A stretch of 64,000 bases of DNA from CBDDLD01 sp965250025 (lineage in GTDB: Bacteria; Bacteroidota; Bacteroidia; Flavobacteriales; Flavobacteriaceae): contig OZ252283.1 of NCBI GenBank assembly GCA_965250025.1, positions 2,604,001-2,668,000 of the forward strand, given 5' to 3'. Positions 42,862 through 52,090 of this stretch are shown here, in pieces. A program made the position numbers and the translations under genes. Numbering within the stretch: position 1 is the stretch's first letter; every line of letters starts with the position of its first letter. Under the pieces are notes generated by a model. That model made no database searches. It saw nothing but the letters and a program-made list of their open reading frames with translations, and had not been told where the DNA came from.

Positions 42862-44511
42862 ATGAAGAAATTATTGCTTCTTGCATACCTACTTATCAAT
42901 TTCCTTGCCCTAAATGCTCAGGAAAATGGGTTTTTCTATGGCGGAATGGAATCAAATTCTCAATGGCTTCAGACAGATGAAGATATAAACTTCCTAGCAC
43001 CAGAAGATCAATTTAGATCTAACAACTATGTGCTTCTTAATTACAATTTGGGAAAGTTTACTGCTGGTCTTCAGTTTGAATCTTATTTACCATCTGCTCT
43101 ACTTGGCTATGACTCAATTTTTGACAATCAAAATGAGATAGCCACTTATTACATAAATTATAAAGATGAAAATCTGGATGTAACCGGAGGATACTCCTAT
43201 GAACAATTTGGTAGTGGATTAATCTTACGCTCTTGGGAAGATCGTCAATTAGGTCTCAATAACGCTTTAAAAGGCTTAAATATTAAAGTTAATCTTACTA
43301 AAGATATTGGCCTTAAAGCTGTTTTCGGCAAACAACGTCACGGTTTTGAAGAATCTGAAGGCACAATACAAGGTTTAGACGCAGAGATCAATCTGAGTAA
43401 TGCCACAAAAATTAACGATATAGATATACAATTAGGTTTAAGTTATGTCAGCAGAAATCAGGACAATAACGGTATTGAAGCCATACCAACAAATGTTGGC
43501 GCTTATGGTGGACGATTAGATTTTATAATTGGAGACTTTTATGCTGGAGCGGAAGCTATTGTCAAGGATCCAGATATCATTGCTAATGAAGGACAAATTT
43601 CTTCGAATAAACTGTATGATGGCACGGCACTACAAATTAATGCCGGTTATGCAAAAAAGGGTATAGGCGTCAACGCAACGTTTAGAAGACTGGAAAATTT
43701 CAGCTTTTTCTCTGATCGCTTGGCTGAGGGAAACATTTTTAATCAGCAGGTCATTAATTATGTTCCCGGGCTTACTAAACAACAAGACTATTTACTGACA
43801 AATATTTACGTTTATAACCCTCAACCCAGATTAATTATTGAATCCTTTGACCAACGTGCCGGTGAAGTTGGCGGGCAAATAGATTTCTTCTATACGCTAA
43901 AAAAAGGCTCTGCACTAGGTGGTAGATATGGCACCAAGCTCTCAGCGAATTTCTCATATTGGGGAGGTTTAGATGCAGAGTATAATATTGACAACAGATG
44001 GTATAAAGCTAAATTCATAGGTCAAGGCCATCAATTATTTAGAGACTTCAATCTCGAAATTAAGAAGAAATGGTCCAAGCTATGGAATTCCGCATTTACA
44101 TTTCAAAATGTAATTATCGATAAAGGTATTGTAGAAGGTGGCCCCTTAGGCAAAACAACCTTTAATGCCAACATCGCTGTAATTGAGGCTACCCGAAGAT
44201 TCGACAGTGGTAAATCAGCACGTTTTATTGCTCAACACCTTTGGAGTGAAGACGATAGAAAGAATTGGGTTGCTGCAGTACTTGAATATAACTTTTCTAC
44301 AAGCCTTGCAATATATGCAGCAGACAACTGGAATTATGAAGGCTCTAATAAAATCCACTACTACAGTTTAGGTGGAAGCTACAGTAAAGACAACATAAGA
44401 TTAGGGCTCAATTACGGAAGACAACGTGGCGGACTAATATGCATTGGCGGTGTTTGTCGGTTTGTCCCTGAAAACACCGGATTTAGCACCAATTTAACCA
44501 TAGCATTTTAA
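42862..44511 (+). CDS. DUF6029-like outer-membrane beta-barrel protein
   Basis: A 549-residue exported protein with a signal peptide (residues 1-19, ending ALNAQ). The mature part is a long series of amphipathic strands with aromatic girdles (RSNNYVLLNYNLGKFTAGLQFESYLP, of which NYNLGKFTAGLQFESYLP is one strand pair) and ends in F (NLTIAF), as integral outer-membrane barrels do. I recall it as DUF6029. It follows the TlpA-like gene in the same direction and precedes a T9SS cargo gene with an Omp28 domain, so a linked role in the envelope is plausible, but function is unknown. Confidence 0.8.
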   Translation: MKKLLLLAYLLINFLALNAQENGFFYGGMESNSQWLQTDEDINFLAPEDQFRSNNYVLLNYNLGKFTAGLQFESYLPSALLGYDSIFDNQNEIATYYINYKDENLDVTGGYSYEQFGSGLILRSWEDRQLGLNNALKGLNIKVNLTKDIGLKAVFGKQRHGFEESEGTIQGLDAEINLSNATKINDIDIQLGLSYVSRNQDNNGIEAIPTNVGAYGGRLDFIIGDFYAGAEAIVKDPDIIANEGQISSNKLYDGTALQINAGYAKKGIGVNATFRRLENFSFFSDRLAEGNIFNQQVINYVPGLTKQQDYLLTNIYVYNPQPRLIIESFDQRAGEVGGQIDFFYTLKKGSALGGRYGTKLSANFSYWGGLDAEYNIDNRWYKAKFIGQGHQLFRDFNLEIKKKWSKLWNSAFTFQNVIIDKGIVEGGPLGKTTFNANIAVIEATRRFDSGKSARFIAQHLWSEDDRKNWVAAVLEYNFSTSLAIYAADNWNYEGSNKIHYYSLGGSYSKDNIRLGLNYGRQRGGLICIGGVCRFVPENTGFSTNLTIAF

Positions 44512-44634
44512 ACCCTATGGTGAAACTGCATTAAAGCCAATAACTTATAAAATGTTAAATTTGTAAGAATTTTCTGTATTAAAATAAATTTATACTACTT
44601 TAGTCAACCTAAAATAATATTTAAATACCTACTT

Positions 44635-46539
44635 ATGATTAAAAAAAATACTCTATTACTATTAATGCTATTTTTTACATGCATACCGTTTGCTTATGCT
44701 CAAACATTGTTTACTGAAGGCTTTGAAGGTGATGTTTTCCCTCCTGTTGGCTGGGCGTCTTATATTGGCACTAATGGATTAGGAACAACACAAAACTGGA
44801 TTCAAGCAGACGCACCAAATTCAGGGAACTATGCTGCCGGTAATCGATACGAAAACGTTACTGGTGGTATTGCAGAAGATTGGTTAGTAACTAGTCAAAT
44901 AGATCTGACCAATGCAACAAATGCAGAATTACTTTTTTATTCAACACAAAGCTATCCCGACTATTATGGCTCAACTTATGAAGTAAAGGTTTCCACCAAT
45001 TCTCAAACCAACCATGCTGACTTCACAACGGTTGCTTCTTATGATGAATCCAACATTGGCACTGGTTATGAATTAAAAACTATTGACTTATCGGCTTATG
45101 ATGGAATGACAGTATATATTGCCTTTGTTCACTTTAATGATGATGGAGATAATTGGTTAATAGATGATGTTCAAGTGAGATCACCTTTAAGTTTGGATGC
45201 AAGACTAGATGCTGTTTCCTTAAACAGATATTCCCTAACCTCCACAGATAATCCGCTTTCTGTAGATGTAACTAATAATGGCACTTCTACGATTACCTCA
45301 TTAAACATTTCTTGGAATGATGGCACAAACAATTATTCTGAAGATTTTACAATTAATATTGCCCCTGGTGAAATGGAAACCATTAGTCACTCAACGCAAG
45401 TAAACTATAGCTCTACAGAAGAAAAAAATATTACTGTAACCATTAATAGTGTCAATGGCGATACAGACGCTGATATGACGAATAATACACTCATTAAAAA
45501 GTTCAACACATTATCACAATCGGGCACTAAAGCGGTACTTATTGAGGAATCAACCGGTACCTGGTGCGGATGGTGTCCAAGAGGGACCGTTGGTTTAGAT
45601 TACATGGCCTCTACATATCCAAATTCAGTAGTAGCTGTAGCAGTACATAACGAGGACCCTATGATGGTCGATGAATATGATTTAGCTTTGGTAAATGTAA
45701 TAGGTGCCGGATGGCCAAATTCTGGTGTTGACAGACAATTAACAGGCATAGACCCTGGACAGGCCACGCTACAAGAAGCTTACAACACTCAAATCACTCA
45801 GATTACACCATTAGATTTAACGGTTAGCGCGTCTCAATCTGGAAGCAACCTAACCATTTCCGCTCAAGCAAATTTCTACACAAACTTTACAACTGCAGAT
45901 TTCAGACTTGGTGTAATAATTACAGAAGATAACGTAACAGGCACTACCAATGGTTATGCCCAAACAAATTATTATGCAGGCGGATTTGAAGGTCCAATGG
46001 GGGGTTATGAAAACTTACCAGATCCTGTACCTGCTTCGCAAATGGTCTATAATCATGTTGGCAGAGCTATCTTAGGAGGCTTTAATGGTCAGGCAGGCTC
46101 AGTACCTTCAGTTATCAATATTGGAGATGTAATAAACTATGACTTTAATTACGCTATACCTGCAACAAGCGACCAAGAGAACATGCACATTGTTGTTGTA
46201 CTCATAGATCAAGCTGATGGCAGCATTGTAACTGCCATGGAAAGTTCCATAGAACAAGCGTTAAGTATCGAAGAGGTATCTGGAATCGATGCCATTAAAA
46301 TTTATCCAAACCCCGCAAAGGACATTGTTAATATTGCTTTTGGCTCTGGTAATGGTGATTACACGATTACTGTTTCAGACATGTTAGGCAGAACAGTGAT
46401 CAATAAATCTTATGAAGGCCTATTTGGAAATACAAGCATAGAATTACCAGTTACACAATTAAATGCTGGTCATTACATTATGAACATTACTAATAATGGT
46501 CACGCATCTTACAGCACCAAGTTTATTGTAGGCAAGTAA
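44635..46539 (+). CDS. T9SS-secreted protein: choice-of-anchor J domain, Omp28-like thioredoxin domain, sorting domain
   Basis: A 634-residue multi-domain secreted protein. Signal peptide (1-22, ending AYAQ). Residues about 24-183 form a choice-of-anchor J/cleaved-adhesin jelly roll (LFTEGFEGDVFPPVGW ... WLIDDVQV). Residues 188-290 are a CARDB-like immunoglobulin domain. About 299-540 is an Omp28-related domain with IEESTGTWCGWCPRGTVG (C311, C314). The last 80 residues (IKIYPNPAKDIVNIAF ... STKFIVGK) are a type A T9SS sorting domain. The CxxC region is similar to the lipoprotein at 41170-42234. Role unknown; surface adhesion or redox are both possible. Confidence 0.88.
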   Translation: MIKKNTLLLLMLFFTCIPFAYAQTLFTEGFEGDVFPPVGWASYIGTNGLGTTQNWIQADAPNSGNYAAGNRYENVTGGIAEDWLVTSQIDLTNATNAELLFYSTQSYPDYYGSTYEVKVSTNSQTNHADFTTVASYDESNIGTGYELKTIDLSAYDGMTVYIAFVHFNDDGDNWLIDDVQVRSPLSLDARLDAVSLNRYSLTSTDNPLSVDVTNNGTSTITSLNISWNDGTNNYSEDFTINIAPGEMETISHSTQVNYSSTEEKNITVTINSVNGDTDADMTNNTLIKKFNTLSQSGTKAVLIEESTGTWCGWCPRGTVGLDYMASTYPNSVVAVAVHNEDPMMVDEYDLALVNVIGAGWPNSGVDRQLTGIDPGQATLQEAYNTQITQITPLDLTVSASQSGSNLTISAQANFYTNFTTADFRLGVIITEDNVTGTTNGYAQTNYYAGGFEGPMGGYENLPDPVPASQMVYNHVGRAILGGFNGQAGSVPSVINIGDVINYDFNYAIPATSDQENMHIVVVLIDQADGSIVTAMESSIEQALSIEEVSGIDAIKIYPNPAKDIVNIAFGSGNGDYTITVSDMLGRTVINKSYEGLFGNTSIELPVTQLNAGHYIMNITNNGHASYSTKFIVGK

Positions 46540-46555
46540 CTATTTATAAAAACAC

Positions 46556-46580
46556 AAGGGAAGTTAGCAAAACTTCCCTT
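46556..46580 (+). terminator. Hairpin after the T9SS Omp28-type gene
   Basis: Perfect 10-bp stem AAGGGAAGTT / AACTTCCCTT with a 5-nt loop, but only TTTGACTT follows, so termination may be partial and allow some read-through to the next T9SS gene. Confidence 0.7.
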
Positions 46581-46621
46581 TGACTTCATGTCAAGGCTTT
46601 AAAAAAATAAAAAAACAGACT

Positions 46622-47353
46622 ATGAAAAAAATATTATCTCTTATAAGCACATTACTATTAGCATTTACATCTTATGCCCAATTTGAGGTAAAAGATAAAA
46701 GTGATAATAGTATAGTAACGGACGGTCAAACGCTATTTTTTTCTGAAGCAGGATGCAATTATAGTGATCCGTGTAATTGGAAATTTAGTGTAACAAACAC
46801 ATCTACCGATCCAATATATATGAGAATATTTGTTGATAATATGACAAATACAGACGGATCAAACTTTCAACTTTGCTTTGCTGGCGTATGCTTAAACAGC
46901 GTTACATTGGGCAGCGGTTATCCAAATACCCCTGCAATGATTGCTCCAGGTGCTACCAATAGTTCCGGAAATAATTTTTGGAATCAAAACGCTCCAACGA
47001 CTAACACAATTATGAGCTGGACGTTTCGATTTCAGGCATATAACGCCGAAGGAAATGCTATAGGAACACCTTTAAGTATAACCTACAAATTTGATCCAGA
47101 ATTAAGCATTGAGGATAAAGAGTTCTCCTCACTCAAGGTTTTCCCAACTCAGGTAAAAAATGAACTTAATATATCGTCAAACCAAAAACTAACTGCTGAT
47201 TTTTTTAATGTTTTAGGCAAAAAAGTAAAAAAAGCGTCGATTAATTCAGGTGAATCAAAAATTAATATCTCAGAATTATCACCTCAACTATACATCATTC
47301 GTTTTAGAAATGAAGATGGCAAAACTATAACCAAGAGAATTATTATAGAATAA
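46622..47353 (+). CDS. Small T9SS-secreted protein with unknown N-terminal domain
   Basis: A 243-residue exported protein. From ATG 46622 it has a clean signal peptide (KKILSLISTLLLAFTSYAQ). The mature domain (about 20-165) is beta-rich with four cysteines (AGCNYSDPCNW and FQLCFAGVCLN), which could form two disulfides. I do not recognise it. Residues 170-243 are a type A T9SS sorting domain (SLKVFPTQVKNELNISSNQK ... TITKRIIIE). A longer TTG-initiated frame from 46580 starts inside the upstream hairpin and is unlikely. It is adjacent to the Omp28-type secreted protein on the same strand. Confidence 0.85.
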   Translation: MKKILSLISTLLLAFTSYAQFEVKDKSDNSIVTDGQTLFFSEAGCNYSDPCNWKFSVTNTSTDPIYMRIFVDNMTNTDGSNFQLCFAGVCLNSVTLGSGYPNTPAMIAPGATNSSGNNFWNQNAPTTNTIMSWTFRFQAYNAEGNAIGTPLSITYKFDPELSIEDKEFSSLKVFPTQVKNELNISSNQKLTADFFNVLGKKVKKASINSGESKINISELSPQLYIIRFRNEDGKTITKRIIIE

Positions 47354-47372
47354 TTTTTGAGGAATAAAGCCC

Positions 47373-47406
47373 AAAAGCCGTTTAAAGTATTTTAAATGGC
47401 TTTTTT
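47373..47406. terminator. Bidirectional terminator
   Basis: 14-bp stem AAAAGCCGTTTAAA / TTTAAATGGCTTTT (one G-U pair), 4-nt loop, T-run on both sides. It separates the convergent T9SS protein and rsmG genes. Confidence 0.85.
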
Positions 47407-48034
47407 AATTTCCATGTTTAAGAGGTAAATGCACCACTTTTTTAGTTTCAAAAAATGGTTCATCAAAGTAGTCAGATAACTTATATTGAGTTGCTGCAGT
47501 GTATAAGCTCAACTCCTCTGTCAGATCACCGCCTTTAAGATATAAAATCCCATTTTTAAGCCTATTATTTTGAGACTTAGATATCTTACCTTTTACCCAC
47601 TTGGTGAATTCTGGCATTGCAGTAACCGCCCTACTCACTATGAAATCAAAAGTCTCATCAATAGCTTCAACTCTGGAATGTGTTGTCTTAATATTACCTA
47701 CATTCAAAGCATCTGTCACTGCGTTAACGACTTTTAGCTTTTTGTTAATACTATCCACCAGATGAAATTGACAATCAGGGAATAAAATAGCCAATGGCAC
47801 ACCGGGAAAACCACCTCCAGTACCAACATCCAGGATACGACTCCCGGGTTTAAAAGTAATCACTTTAGCAATCCCTAAAGAATGTAAAACGTGCCTTAAG
47901 TAAAGCTCATCAATATCCTTACGAGAAATGACATTAATTTTAGAATTCCAATCCACATAAAGAGACTCTAAGGCTTCAAACTGTGCCTTTTGCTTTGCCG
48001 TTAGATTGTTGAAATATTTTTGAATCAATTCCAT
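47405..48034 (-). CDS. rsmG: 16S rRNA (guanine(527)-N(7))-methyltransferase
   Basis: Methylates G527 in 16S rRNA; loss gives low-level streptomycin resistance in many bacteria. 209 residues from ATG 48034, starting MELIQKYFNNLTAKQKAQFE. SAM motif ILDVGTGGGFPGVPLAILFP and the RsmG-specific FIVSRAVTAMPEFTKW and LKGGDL are present. It stands alone, with its own -7 box. Confidence 0.96.
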   Translation of the reverse strand: MELIQKYFNNLTAKQKAQFEALESLYVDWNSKINVISRKDIDELYLRHVLHSLGIAKVITFKPGSRILDVGTGGGFPGVPLAILFPDCQFHLVDSINKKLKVVNAVTDALNVGNIKTTHSRVEAIDETFDFIVSRAVTAMPEFTKWVKGKISKSQNNRLKNGILYLKGGDLTEELSLYTAATQYKLSDYFDEPFFETKKVVHLPLKHGN

Positions 48035-48050
48035 GAAAATCAATTTATCG

Positions 48051-48058
48051 CAAAAGTA
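48051..48058 (-). promoter_or_regulatory. Putative -7 promoter element of rsmG
   Basis: TACTTTTG on the minus strand, an exact TAnnTTTG match 16 bases before the rsmG ATG. It supports the shorter start at 48034. Confidence 0.5.
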
Positions 48059-48117
48059 ATTAAATTTTGATGTGTATAATTTAATGTTAACTCATAAGAT
48101 TCGATGTATTAATTAGC

Positions 48118-48125
48118 TATCTTTG
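48118..48125 (+). promoter_or_regulatory. Putative -7 promoter element of the desaturase gene
   Basis: TATCTTTG, an exact TAnnTTTG match, 50 bases before the desaturase ATG at 48176. The -33 region is weak. Confidence 0.5.
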
Positions 48126-48175
48126 GCGTTTAATAATGAATTATTATTAATTTCGTTATCTCTAAAACCCTAATA

Positions 48176-49276
48176 ATGGCTTCGCAAACATTATCATTTT
48201 CAAGAACAGATTCTGCTAAGTTTTTCAGAACGCTCAATAAACGTGTAAATGCCTATTTTAAAGACAATAACATCAAGCGTACAGGCAATTGGCAACTGTG
48301 GTTAAAAACCATAATCATGTTTGCACTTTTCCTAACACCATACTTCTTGTTACTTACACTAAACATGCCTACTTGGGCACAAATTCTGCTTACTGTAGTT
48401 ATGGGTATTGGCATGGCTGGCGTAGGTATGAATGTTATGCACGATGGTAATCATGGGTCATTCTCGAATAAAGAATGGGTTAACAGAATTATGGGAAGTA
48501 GTATATATATTTTAGCGGGTAATGTATATAACTGGCAAGTGCAACATAATGTATTACATCATACATATACTAACATTCATGGGCATGATGAAGATTTAGA
48601 AGCTGGTAGAATTCTACGTTTTTCCAAACATGCTAAATGGCATAAACACCATAAGTTTCAACATTATTATTCAATACTTTTATATGGATTGCTCACTATC
48701 AATTGGGCGATTACTACAGATTTCCAGCAAATGAAACGTTATATGAAACGTAAGCTATCGTATGGTAAGTTACCCAATCCGGTGGTTAACTGGAGTAAGT
48801 TGGTAATTTCCAAATTGATTTATCTGGCCATGTGGATTGTACTTCCAATAGTGTTAACCGATATTGCTTGGTGGAAAATATTATTAGGCTTCTTCATTAT
48901 GCACTATGTTGCAGGACTTATATTGAGCGTCGTTTTTCAATTAGCTCATGTTATGGACGAAGCCGAAATGCCTATGCCAGAAAAAGATGGCACCATGAAG
49001 AACACTTGGGCGATTCATCAATTAAAAACAACGGTTAACTTTGGTGCTAAAAGTAAAATTATCAATTGGTATACCGGAGGACTGAATCACCAAGTAGAAC
49101 ACCATATCTTTCCGCATATTAGTCATATTCACTATGGAAAAATAGCCAAGATTGTTAAAGCAACAGCTAAAGAATTCAATTTACCATATAAAGAATACGA
49201 AACTACAAGAAAAGCAATTGTAGCTCATTTTAGATTTTTAAAAGAAATGGGAATGAAACCTACATTGCAGGCATAA
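48176..49276 (+). CDS. Membrane fatty acid desaturase
   Basis: Di-iron acyl desaturase of 366 residues, front-end/linoleoyl-CoA-desaturase-like type. Three histidine boxes are intact: HDGNH (89-93), HNVLHH (124-129) and HQVEHH (305-310), the last with Q/H as in front-end enzymes. Four membrane helices are likely (about 44-62, 65-88, 215-228, 235-255). No cytochrome b5 domain is fused, so an external ferredoxin is probably the donor. It would introduce a double bond into membrane acyl chains; the position cannot be told. An aminotransferase gene follows 19 bases later. Confidence 0.92.
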   Translation: MASQTLSFSRTDSAKFFRTLNKRVNAYFKDNNIKRTGNWQLWLKTIIMFALFLTPYFLLLTLNMPTWAQILLTVVMGIGMAGVGMNVMHDGNHGSFSNKEWVNRIMGSSIYILAGNVYNWQVQHNVLHHTYTNIHGHDEDLEAGRILRFSKHAKWHKHHKFQHYYSILLYGLLTINWAITTDFQQMKRYMKRKLSYGKLPNPVVNWSKLVISKLIYLAMWIVLPIVLTDIAWWKILLGFFIMHYVAGLILSVVFQLAHVMDEAEMPMPEKDGTMKNTWAIHQLKTTVNFGAKSKIINWYTGGLNHQVEHHIFPHISHIHYGKIAKIVKATAKEFNLPYKEYETTRKAIVAHFRFLKEMGMKPTLQA

Positions 49277-49295
49277 ATACTTTTACCGAATTACA

Positions 49296-50483
49296 ATGAA
49301 CCAACTTTCTGATAGAATCAATAATCTATCGACTTCGCAAACCTTAGCTATGGCAGCCAAAGCCAGAGAATTGAGAGCTGAAGGCAAAGATGTTATTGGA
49401 TTAAGCTTAGGCGAACCGGATTTTAACACACCTGATTTCATAAAACAGGCGGCCATACAAGCTATAAACGATGACTATAACTCATACACTCCAGTTGATG
49501 GTTACGTAGACTTAAAGGAAGCAGTCATTACAAAATTTAAACGTGACAATCATCTAAATTACACCTTACCTCAAATTGTAGTATCTACAGGCGCTAAACA
49601 ATCTCTTGCCAATGTAGCCATGGTATTGCTTAATAAAGGTGATGAAGTTATTTTGCCATGCCCTTACTGGGTAAGCTATGCAGAAATTGTAAAATTAGCT
49701 GAGGGAGTTCCTGTGGAAGTAAAAACTTCGATTGAAAACGATTTTAAAATGACAGCCGAACAATTAGAAGCTGCCATTACACCGAGAACTAAAATGATAT
49801 GGTACAGCTCGCCATGTAATCCAAGTGGTTCAGTATATAGTAAAGAAGAACTCAGAGCATTAGCTGACGTGTTACAAAAGTATCCTGATATTTATGTGGT
49901 ATCCGATGAGATTTATGAGCACATTAACTTTGTTGGTGGTCATGTCAGTATGGCTCAGTTTGAAGATATGTTTGAGCGAACCATTACTGTAAATGGTGTT
50001 TCAAAAGCATTTGCCATGACAGGTTGGCGAATAGGCTACATTGGCGCACCGCAATGGATCGCAAGAGCCTGTAACAAAATGCAAGGACAAATTACTAGCG
50101 GCGCCAATTGCATTGCCCAACGTGCTACAATTGAAGCTTTAAACACCTCCCCTTCTAAGGTACAGTATATGGTTGATGAATTTAAAACGAGGCGTCAACT
50201 TATTTTAAATTTACTTGGTGAGATCGAAGGTTTTAAAAGCAATGAACCCGAAGGTGCTTTTTATGTATTTCCTGACATCTCTCATTATTTTGGAAAAACC
50301 ATCAAAGGTAAAACAGTAAACAATGCTACTGACTTTTCCATGCTATTATTAGAAGAAGCATATGTAGCTACAGTAACTGGCGATGCTTTTGGCAATCCAA
50401 ACTGCATTAGAATATCCTATGCAGCATCTCAGGAACAAATTACAGAAGCGGTAAAACGTATTAAAGATGTATTAAGTTCTTAA
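49296..50483 (+). CDS. PLP-dependent aminotransferase, aspartate aminotransferase-like (class I)
   Basis: A 395-residue class I/II aminotransferase. PLP lysine is K237 (NGVSKAFAMTGWRIGY); N175 and P176 lie in SSPCNPSG; the PLP ring aspartate lies in VVSDEIYEHI; R412-equivalent at the C-terminus is in NCIRISYAAS. Closest to the AspC/AspB-Ib group that handles aspartate and sometimes prephenate or aromatic amino acids, so assignment to aspartate is tentative. It follows the desaturase gene closely and overlaps the convergent small protein gene by 4 bases. Confidence 0.92.
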   Translation: MNQLSDRINNLSTSQTLAMAAKARELRAEGKDVIGLSLGEPDFNTPDFIKQAAIQAINDDYNSYTPVDGYVDLKEAVITKFKRDNHLNYTLPQIVVSTGAKQSLANVAMVLLNKGDEVILPCPYWVSYAEIVKLAEGVPVEVKTSIENDFKMTAEQLEAAITPRTKMIWYSSPCNPSGSVYSKEELRALADVLQKYPDIYVVSDEIYEHINFVGGHVSMAQFEDMFERTITVNGVSKAFAMTGWRIGYIGAPQWIARACNKMQGQITSGANCIAQRATIEALNTSPSKVQYMVDEFKTRRQLILNLLGEIEGFKSNEPEGAFYVFPDISHYFGKTIKGKTVNNATDFSMLLLEEAYVATVTGDAFGNPNCIRISYAASQEQITEAVKRIKDVLSS

Positions 50484-50740
50484 CTGAGAACATAGAATAA
50501 AAAACACAAAAGTCCTAAACATAAAATTGCGGTTAGCCCTATCGCTTTAACCCACCAGAGTTTTCGTTCGTTTTGCATGCGTTTTCTAATAGCGCTCAAC
50601 TGCTTGGATGTAGCAGTTGGCAGATTGTATTCTGTATGCTTTTTAGAACGATATCCTCCAAGTCTATTTTTAAATTTTTCACGCTGTGGAAGTAAGTTTC
50701 TATTATTCTTAATAATGGTATTCATTGAGCTTGCAGACAT
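50480..50740 (-). CDS. Small basic protein with C-terminal membrane anchor
   Basis: An 86-residue protein: basic N-terminal 60 residues (NTIIKNNRNLLPQREKFKNR ... IRKRMQNERK), then a single hydrophobic segment at the C-terminus (AIGLTAILCLGLLCFLFYVLS), so the soluble part should stay in the cytoplasm. No enzyme motif. A second gene of the same layout lies 143 bases upstream on the same strand. The arrangement resembles small flavobacterial proteins of unknown function. Convergent with the aminotransferase. Confidence 0.72.
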   Translation of the reverse strand: MSASSMNTIIKNNRNLLPQREKFKNRLGGYRSKKHTEYNLPTATSKQLSAIRKRMQNERKLWWVKAIGLTAILCLGLLCFLFYVLS

Positions 50741-50827
50741 GATGTGTTAAAGATTTAAAAGTTAAGCATAGCAATAGATATATCTGAGCATTTTCAATAT
50801 TACTATTGAAAACAGTCTAAAAAAACA

Positions 50828-50855
50828 AAAGACACTTTTGTAAAAAAGCGTCTTT
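50828..50855 (-). terminator. Terminator of the upstream small membrane protein gene
   Basis: Inverted repeat AAAGACAC / GCGTCTTT (one mismatch) with a 12-nt loop. On the minus strand a T-rich run follows. It separates the two small membrane protein genes into distinct transcripts. Confidence 0.65.
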
Positions 50856-50883
50856 CTATATTTAAGAGAGGTGAATGTATTGT

Positions 50884-51135
50884 TTAGAATATCAAAGCTA
50901 GTGTCATGACAAATACGGAAAGCTTTAATACTACATCAATAGGAATAACCTTGTTGAATCTCGAAAATTTAAGACGCCTTCTCATTCCAAAAACAGATTT
51001 CGTTGTGGCATCGTTATAAGTGCGTTTTACTACCGTTTTATAGTTTGAGTTTAATAACCCTTCTGATTTGAATTCAAACGCTTTTCTGGGTTCGGGAAAA
51101 GGTTCAGTGTCTTGAGCAGTTAATGCTAATTCCAT
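50884..51135 (-). CDS. Second small protein with C-terminal membrane anchor
   Basis: An 83-residue protein with a charged N-terminal region (QDTEPFPEPRKAFEFKSEG), a basic middle (TTKSVFGMRRRLKFSRFNK) and a hydrophobic C-terminal segment (VIPIDVVLKLSVFVMTLALIF). The layout mirrors the 86-residue neighbour, with a faintly similar segment (LPTATSKQLSAIRKRM versus YNDATTKSVFGMRRRL). Function unknown. The 246 bases between it and the next gene to the right (51136-51381) are AT-rich and show no clear element. Confidence 0.68.
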   Translation of the reverse strand: MELALTAQDTEPFPEPRKAFEFKSEGLLNSNYKTVVKRTYNDATTKSVFGMRRRLKFSRFNKVIPIDVVLKLSVFVMTLALIF

Positions 51136-51381
51136 AATAATTGATTTTTAATTGGTTACATACATATGACGCATAGGTTTCAAAAATGTTACAACTCGTA
51201 TACTCCAGATGCTGTACAAAACAAAAATCATGATAGAAATAAAACACATTTAAACTAGAAGAAGTAAGGGTTTTTATAAGTAAATATCGAATTGATTTTT
51301 TTTAAGATTCATCCAGCTTATGCTATAAATCAATTAGCAAAAAATCTAGTAATTAACATTATTAGATCTCAGTCATAATTA

Positions 51382-51933
51382 TCAATCCACATCCTCATTT
51401 GTGATATAATTCCCTTGATAAGCTCCATAAATTCTCTGCCCATCATTTCTAGTAAACGAAAAACTAAAATCAATGTATGTCGGATTCAGATTAGATATAA
51501 TGACTAAACCTGTAGTTGCATATTCATCCGATTGTGGATCAACATCAGATAACAAAAATATTCCCGGCTCAAACTCCCCATCGACAATTGTACCATTAGT
51601 TGAAATTGTATACTCGTCAACTTGTGTAGTAAAAAACTGTGGCAGTCTCCCCAAGTTATTAGAGAAATTAAAAACTAAGGACACTTCATTAACATGATCA
51701 GCACTTATTAGACTACCCGTATTCATTAAAACTATTTCAAACACTCCTTCTGATACTTCATGATTGACCCATGCATTGGATATTGCATAGGATTGCCCAT
51801 CTTCAAAAGCAAAGAATTGATTTTCGACAGCCAGATTCGCTACAGAATTATCATCGGATTCACATCCCCATATAAAAACTGAAGCTAAAACTAGTATTAT
51901 GCTACGATTGATTCGTCTAAATGTTGTTTTCAT
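51382..51933 (-). CDS. Putative lipoprotein of unknown function
   Basis: A 183-residue lipoprotein: basic start, hydrophobic stretch and lipobox-like VFIWGC (Cys about 24) followed by ESDDNS, a typical acidic stretch of Bacteroidota surface lipoproteins. The mature part is predicted beta-rich (SYAISNAWVNHEVSEGVFEI, EYATTGLVIISNLNPTYIDF). No family recognised. Single gene between the small membrane protein and trkH; it ends near the low-complexity intergenic region. Confidence 0.75.
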   Translation of the reverse strand: MKTTFRRINRSIILVLASVFIWGCESDDNSVANLAVENQFFAFEDGQSYAISNAWVNHEVSEGVFEIVLMNTGSLISADHVNEVSLVFNFSNNLGRLPQFFTTQVDEYTISTNGTIVDGEFEPGIFLLSDVDPQSDEYATTGLVIISNLNPTYIDFSFSFTRNDGQRIYGAYQGNYITNEDVD

Positions 51934-52090
51934 AACTTTATGATTTATCTATTTTTAAATCAAAGGTTAACAATGCCTCTATTAGCCACAATATTCATTT
52001 AGAATTCGCAAATAATTAGATAAAAAGCGTATGAGTTTTACGCAAAAGTGCTTAGTCTGGAAGTATAATAGCATCTATAATTAAAAGCCA

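Noticed and set aside
46580..46621. N-terminal extension of the small T9SS cargo from TTG 46580
   Set aside because: The start lies on the last base of a perfect hairpin and the added residues precede a clean signal peptide at ATG 46622.
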